This document shows positions 5,507 to 7,849 of a DNA stretch of 7,849 nt, one piece after another; within the stretch, counting starts at the first letter, position 1, and every line of letters begins with the position of its first letter. The notes beneath the pieces were generated by a model. That model worked only from the letters and a program-made list of their open reading frames with translations. It ran no database searches and had not been told where the DNA came from. The translations under genes and the position numbers were made by a program. Source of the stretch: Armatimonadota bacterium (GTDB taxonomy: Bacteria > Armatimonadota > UBA5829). The stretch spans positions 1-7,849 of the forward strand of contig JAEWSK010000066.1 of assembly GCA_023398345.1 (NCBI GenBank), read 5' to 3'.

Positions 5507-6265
5507 TTGCCTAATATTATAGAGAGCGAAGGCGATACTACATTGTCGCTTACAGCCGGGACTCAAGCGGTCATACTCGTGGGAGGGTTTGGCACGCGGC
5601 TCAGAGAATCTGTGCCTGATAAACCAAAGGCGCTTGCAGATATACTTGGTCGCCCATTTCTATCGTACTTACTAGATATTCTTGACAACGCCGGACTCAA
5701 AGAAGTGGTACTCTGTACTGGCCATAGAGGTGAACTTGTCGAGCAAGAATTCGGCGATGGCTATAAAAATATAGCCATTTCGTATTCGCGCGAGCCTGAA
5801 CCGCTAGATACGGCTGGGGCAATTAGATACGCATTACCTCTTCTGCACTCCGATCCGGTAATTGCAATGAACGGCGACTCTTTGTGTCCAACTGATTTGC
5901 ACGCATTTATCAAATGGCATATAGACTGCGCGTCACCGGGAACTCTTTTACTCACAAAAGTATCGGACATAAGTCGCTACGGACAGGTAAAAATCGACGA
6001 GATCGGCAAAGTGCTGTCGTTTGAAGAAAAATGCGCCGCTTCCGGCAGTGGACTCATCAGTGCGGGGCTGTATTTGCTGGGACGCGAGATGATAGAGTCC
6101 ATCCCAACAGGTAAAAGAGTCTCTATCGAACGTGATACTTTCCCGGGTTGGATAGGCCATGGTCTGCGCGGTTACGCGGTAAATTCAGAATTTATCGACA
6201 TCGGCACGCCGGAATCGTACAGCACAGCAGCAGAATTTGTCGAAAAAATATGGAATAACGGATAG
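5507..6265 (+). CDS. hddC: Sugar-phosphate nucleotidyltransferase, probable D-glycero-alpha-D-manno-heptose 1-phosphate guanylyltransferase
   Basis: The 252-residue Rossmann-like nucleotidyltransferase carries the NTP-binding signature AVILVGGFGTRLR (21-33), PDKPKALADILGRPF (37-51) with the usual lysine, LDTAGAIRYAL (100-110), the metal-binding MNGDS (121-125), ISAGLYLL (184-191) and FIDIGTPESY (229-238). It would transfer a nucleotide, most likely GMP from GTP, onto heptose 1-phosphate to give GDP-D-glycero-alpha-D-manno-heptose in the cytoplasm. The assignment to HddC rather than a glucose- or mannose-1-phosphate enzyme leans on the hddA-like kinase directly downstream, 25 bp away, the typical pairing. 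The start is uncertain: TTG 5507 is 13 nt from AGAGGA (5488-5493), while TTG 5543 has GAAGG (5528-5532) at 10 nt and would give a 240-residue protein closer to the family length. Confidence 0.85.
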   Translation: MPNIIESEGDTTLSLTAGTQAVILVGGFGTRLRESVPDKPKALADILGRPFLSYLLDILDNAGLKEVVLCTGHRGELVEQEFGDGYKNIAISYSREPEPLDTAGAIRYALPLLHSDPVIAMNGDSLCPTDLHAFIKWHIDCASPGTLLLTKVSDISRYGQVKIDEIGKVLSFEEKCAASGSGLISAGLYLLGREMIESIPTGKRVSIERDTFPGWIGHGLRGYAVNSEFIDIGTPESYSTAAEFVEKIWNNG

Positions 6266-6290
6266 TGCTTCATAACAGTGAGGGGCTTAC

Positions 6291-7355
6291 GTGATTATAA
6301 GCAGAACTCCTTTTCGTATATCTTTTTTTGGCGGTGGAACTGACTACCCCACATGGTTCGAAAAACACACGGGAGTAGTCGTCGCAACGACAATCAACAA
6401 GTACTGTTACTTGACATGCCGTTACCTGCCTCCATTCTTCGAGCATCGAATCCGGGTCATCTACTCAAAAGTCGAGAACTGCCAGACAATTGATGAGATT
6501 GTTCATCCGTCAGTGCGCGAAGTGATGCGTTATCTCAACTTCGACAGAGGCATCGAAATACATCACGATGCCGACCTTCCGGCACGCAGCGGCATGGGGT
6601 CTAGCTCAGCATTTACGGTGGGGCTACTAAACGTGTTGCATGCCCTCAAAGGCCACGTTCCGACACGGCATCAACTCGCTGCCGAGGCAATACATGTCGA
6701 GCAGGACTTAATAAAAGAGTCAGTGGGATCTCAAGATCAAGTGCAGGCGGCGCATGGCGGTTTCAACAGGGTCGAGTTTTTGAAAAGCGGCGAGTTTTCC
6801 GTAACTCCCATAACCGTCAGCCCACAGCGCGTCAAAGAACTCGAATCGCACTTAATGCTATTTTACACAGGCATCAAGCGCACGGCATCCAACATCGCTT
6901 CGAGTTTCATAAACGATCTCGACTCGCGACGCCGGCAACTGCGCACGCTAGTGCATCTGGCAGATGAAAGCATTAATCTCTTAACTGGTTCCGAAAGCAT
7001 AAACGGCTTTGGCGAATTGCTCAATGGAGCATGGGAGACGAAAAGAAGCCTGAGCAAATCGGTATCAAACGAAGACGTGGACTCACTTTACCAGCGGGCG
7101 CTTTCTGCCGGAGGAATCGGCGGAAAGCTGACAGGAGCCGGCGGAGGTGGATTTTTGCTGATGTTTGTCCCACCGGACAAGCAAGAATCTGTCAAGAATG
7201 AACTCAGCGATCTCATACATGTCCCATTTAAATTTGAGTATACTGGCAGCCAAATCATCTTCTACGATGTTGAGGAAGACTTCTCCGCACAGGAAGAAGC
7301 ACGGCTGCGCGGACCGCTTAAGAGCTTCCGCGAATTAGGTGAGGGATTGAAGTGA
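6291..7355 (+). CDS. hddA: GHMP-family kinase, probable D-glycero-alpha-D-manno-heptose 7-phosphate kinase
   Basis: The 354-residue protein has all three GHMP kinase motifs: the N-terminal RTPFRISFFGGGTDYP (5-20), the ATP-binding loop DLPARSGMGSSSAFTVG (95-111), and the C-terminal GGKLTGAGGGGFLLMF (277-292). GGGTDYP, the RYLPPFF segment (44-50), and VGSQDQVQAAHGG (145-157) are typical of the HddA branch, which phosphorylates D-glycero-D-manno-heptose 7-phosphate at C1 to the alpha-1,7-bisphosphate. The phosphatase GmhB and then HddC would complete GDP-heptose; gmhA and gmhB are not in the window. Start: GTG 6291 after GTGAGGGG (6278-6285). Its TGA overlaps the GTG of the next gene (GTGA, 7352-7355), showing translational coupling. 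A related sugar kinase role cannot be wholly excluded. Confidence 0.9.
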   Translation: MIISRTPFRISFFGGGTDYPTWFEKHTGVVVATTINKYCYLTCRYLPPFFEHRIRVIYSKVENCQTIDEIVHPSVREVMRYLNFDRGIEIHHDADLPARSGMGSSSAFTVGLLNVLHALKGHVPTRHQLAAEAIHVEQDLIKESVGSQDQVQAAHGGFNRVEFLKSGEFSVTPITVSPQRVKELESHLMLFYTGIKRTASNIASSFINDLDSRRRQLRTLVHLADESINLLTGSESINGFGELLNGAWETKRSLSKSVSNEDVDSLYQRALSAGGIGGKLTGAGGGGFLLMFVPPDKQESVKNELSDLIHVPFKFEYTGSQIIFYDVEEDFSAQEEARLRGPLKSFRELGEGLK

Positions 7356-7849
7356 AGATACTCTACCTTGCCCACCTTTTTCCTCTGCCAATGGACTCAG
7401 GCGCAAAGCTACACACCTATTACTACCTGAACGCCATGTCCGCAAAGCACGATGTCCACATGGTCGCATTCGTGCGCTATGACGAGGAATGGCTCCACGT
7501 GGTCGAGGTAGAAAATATATGCAAAAAGCTTGTCTGCGTGCCACTAAAGCGGGGCAAGCTCAGCCATGCGGCCACAGCGCTTTCGTGTTTTGCATCTAAG
7601 GCAAACTCCTTTATAATCAATCGCGACTTTCGCAAGGATATGCAGGACGCCGTCAACAAAGAAATAGCCGAGTTTGCTCCGGATGTAGTCTATATCGACC
7701 ATCTGCAGATGGCACAGTATGCAGACCTCGACGGCCCATACAAAACGGTTTTGGACCACCATAACGTGGAGTCGATGATAATCAAGAGAATGTCGCAGAC
7801 CACGGCAAATCCGGCAGTGCGAATATATACGCGGGCCGAGTGGCCAAAG
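7352..7849 (+). CDS. GT-B fold glycosyltransferase, N-terminal part
   Basis: The open 166-residue start of a protein runs past the right edge. It begins KILYLAHLFPLPMDSGAKLH (2-21), typical of GT4-like glycosyltransferases related to the exosortase/PEP-CTERM sugar-transferase group. It continues with an alternating beta/alpha acceptor-domain pattern, FAPDVVYIDHL (108-118) and VLDHHNVES (133-141). These enzymes move sugars from nucleotide donors onto growing glycans at the cytoplasmic face of the membrane. Start: GTG 7352 with GAGGG (7341-7345) upstream, overlapping the hddA stop by four bases. Given its coupling to hddA it may transfer heptose or a neighbouring sugar of a surface glycan. The C-terminal donor-binding domain is outside the window, so specificity is unknown. 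Confidence 0.85.
   Translation, partial: MKILYLAHLFPLPMDSGAKLHTYYYLNAMSAKHDVHMVAFVRYDEEWLHVVEVENICKKLVCVPLKRGKLSHAATALSCFASKANSFIINRDFRKDMQDAVNKEIAEFAPDVVYIDHLQMAQYADLDGPYKTVLDHHNVESMIIKRMSQTTANPAVRIYTRAEWPK

Noticed and set aside
1..7849. CRISPR array, insertion sequence or phage genes
   Set aside because: No regularly spaced repeats, transposase-like frames or terminal inverted repeats were seen.

Overview
The window reads as bacterial chromosome of intermediate GC content. The prepilin-like protein at the left edge has the sequence FPVFAKAR right after its hydrophobic helix. That form is common in Armatimonadota and some Planctomycetes, so an Armatimonadota-like source is my best guess, resting on family resemblance only. 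TTG and GTG starts are frequent: rpoN, hddC, hddA and the last gene.

Layout. (1) 1-212, minus strand: 5' end of a type IV prepilin / pseudopilin-like gene. (2) 213-541: intergenic, with a possible leaderless promoter at its right end. (3) 542-2836, plus strand: a tight three-gene set of a 64-residue helical protein of unknown function, a translin-family protein, and a class II tRNA nucleotidyltransferase (CCA-adding/poly(A) polymerase superfamily) with a complete HD domain. (4) 2920-4532: a sigma-70-type promoter, then rpoN (sigma-54) with an unusual start region and a cysteine cluster in region II, closed by a bidirectional terminator. (5) 4569-5197, minus strand: two small genes of unknown function, one holding a 22-bp perfect palindrome. 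(6) 5344-5476: a strong promoter and tRNA-Ser(UGA) with encoded CCA. (7) 5507-7849, plus strand: hddC, hddA and a truncated glycosyltransferase, the start of a surface-glycan cluster that uses GDP-D-glycero-alpha-D-manno-heptose.

The most interesting item is region 3. Translin-family proteins are the RNA-binding and nuclease components of eukaryotic C3PO and are best known from eukaryotes and archaea. Here a homologue lies in a bacterial context, 34 bp upstream of a CCA-type tRNA nucleotidyltransferase, and keeps an EYAE sequence resembling the EYVE metal-binding motif of Trax. This suggests a bacterial tRNA/RNA 3'-end processing or repair module, possibly with the small upstream protein as a third member. 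That function is inference. Regions 6 and 7 may form one transcript, since no terminator separates the tRNA from hddC.
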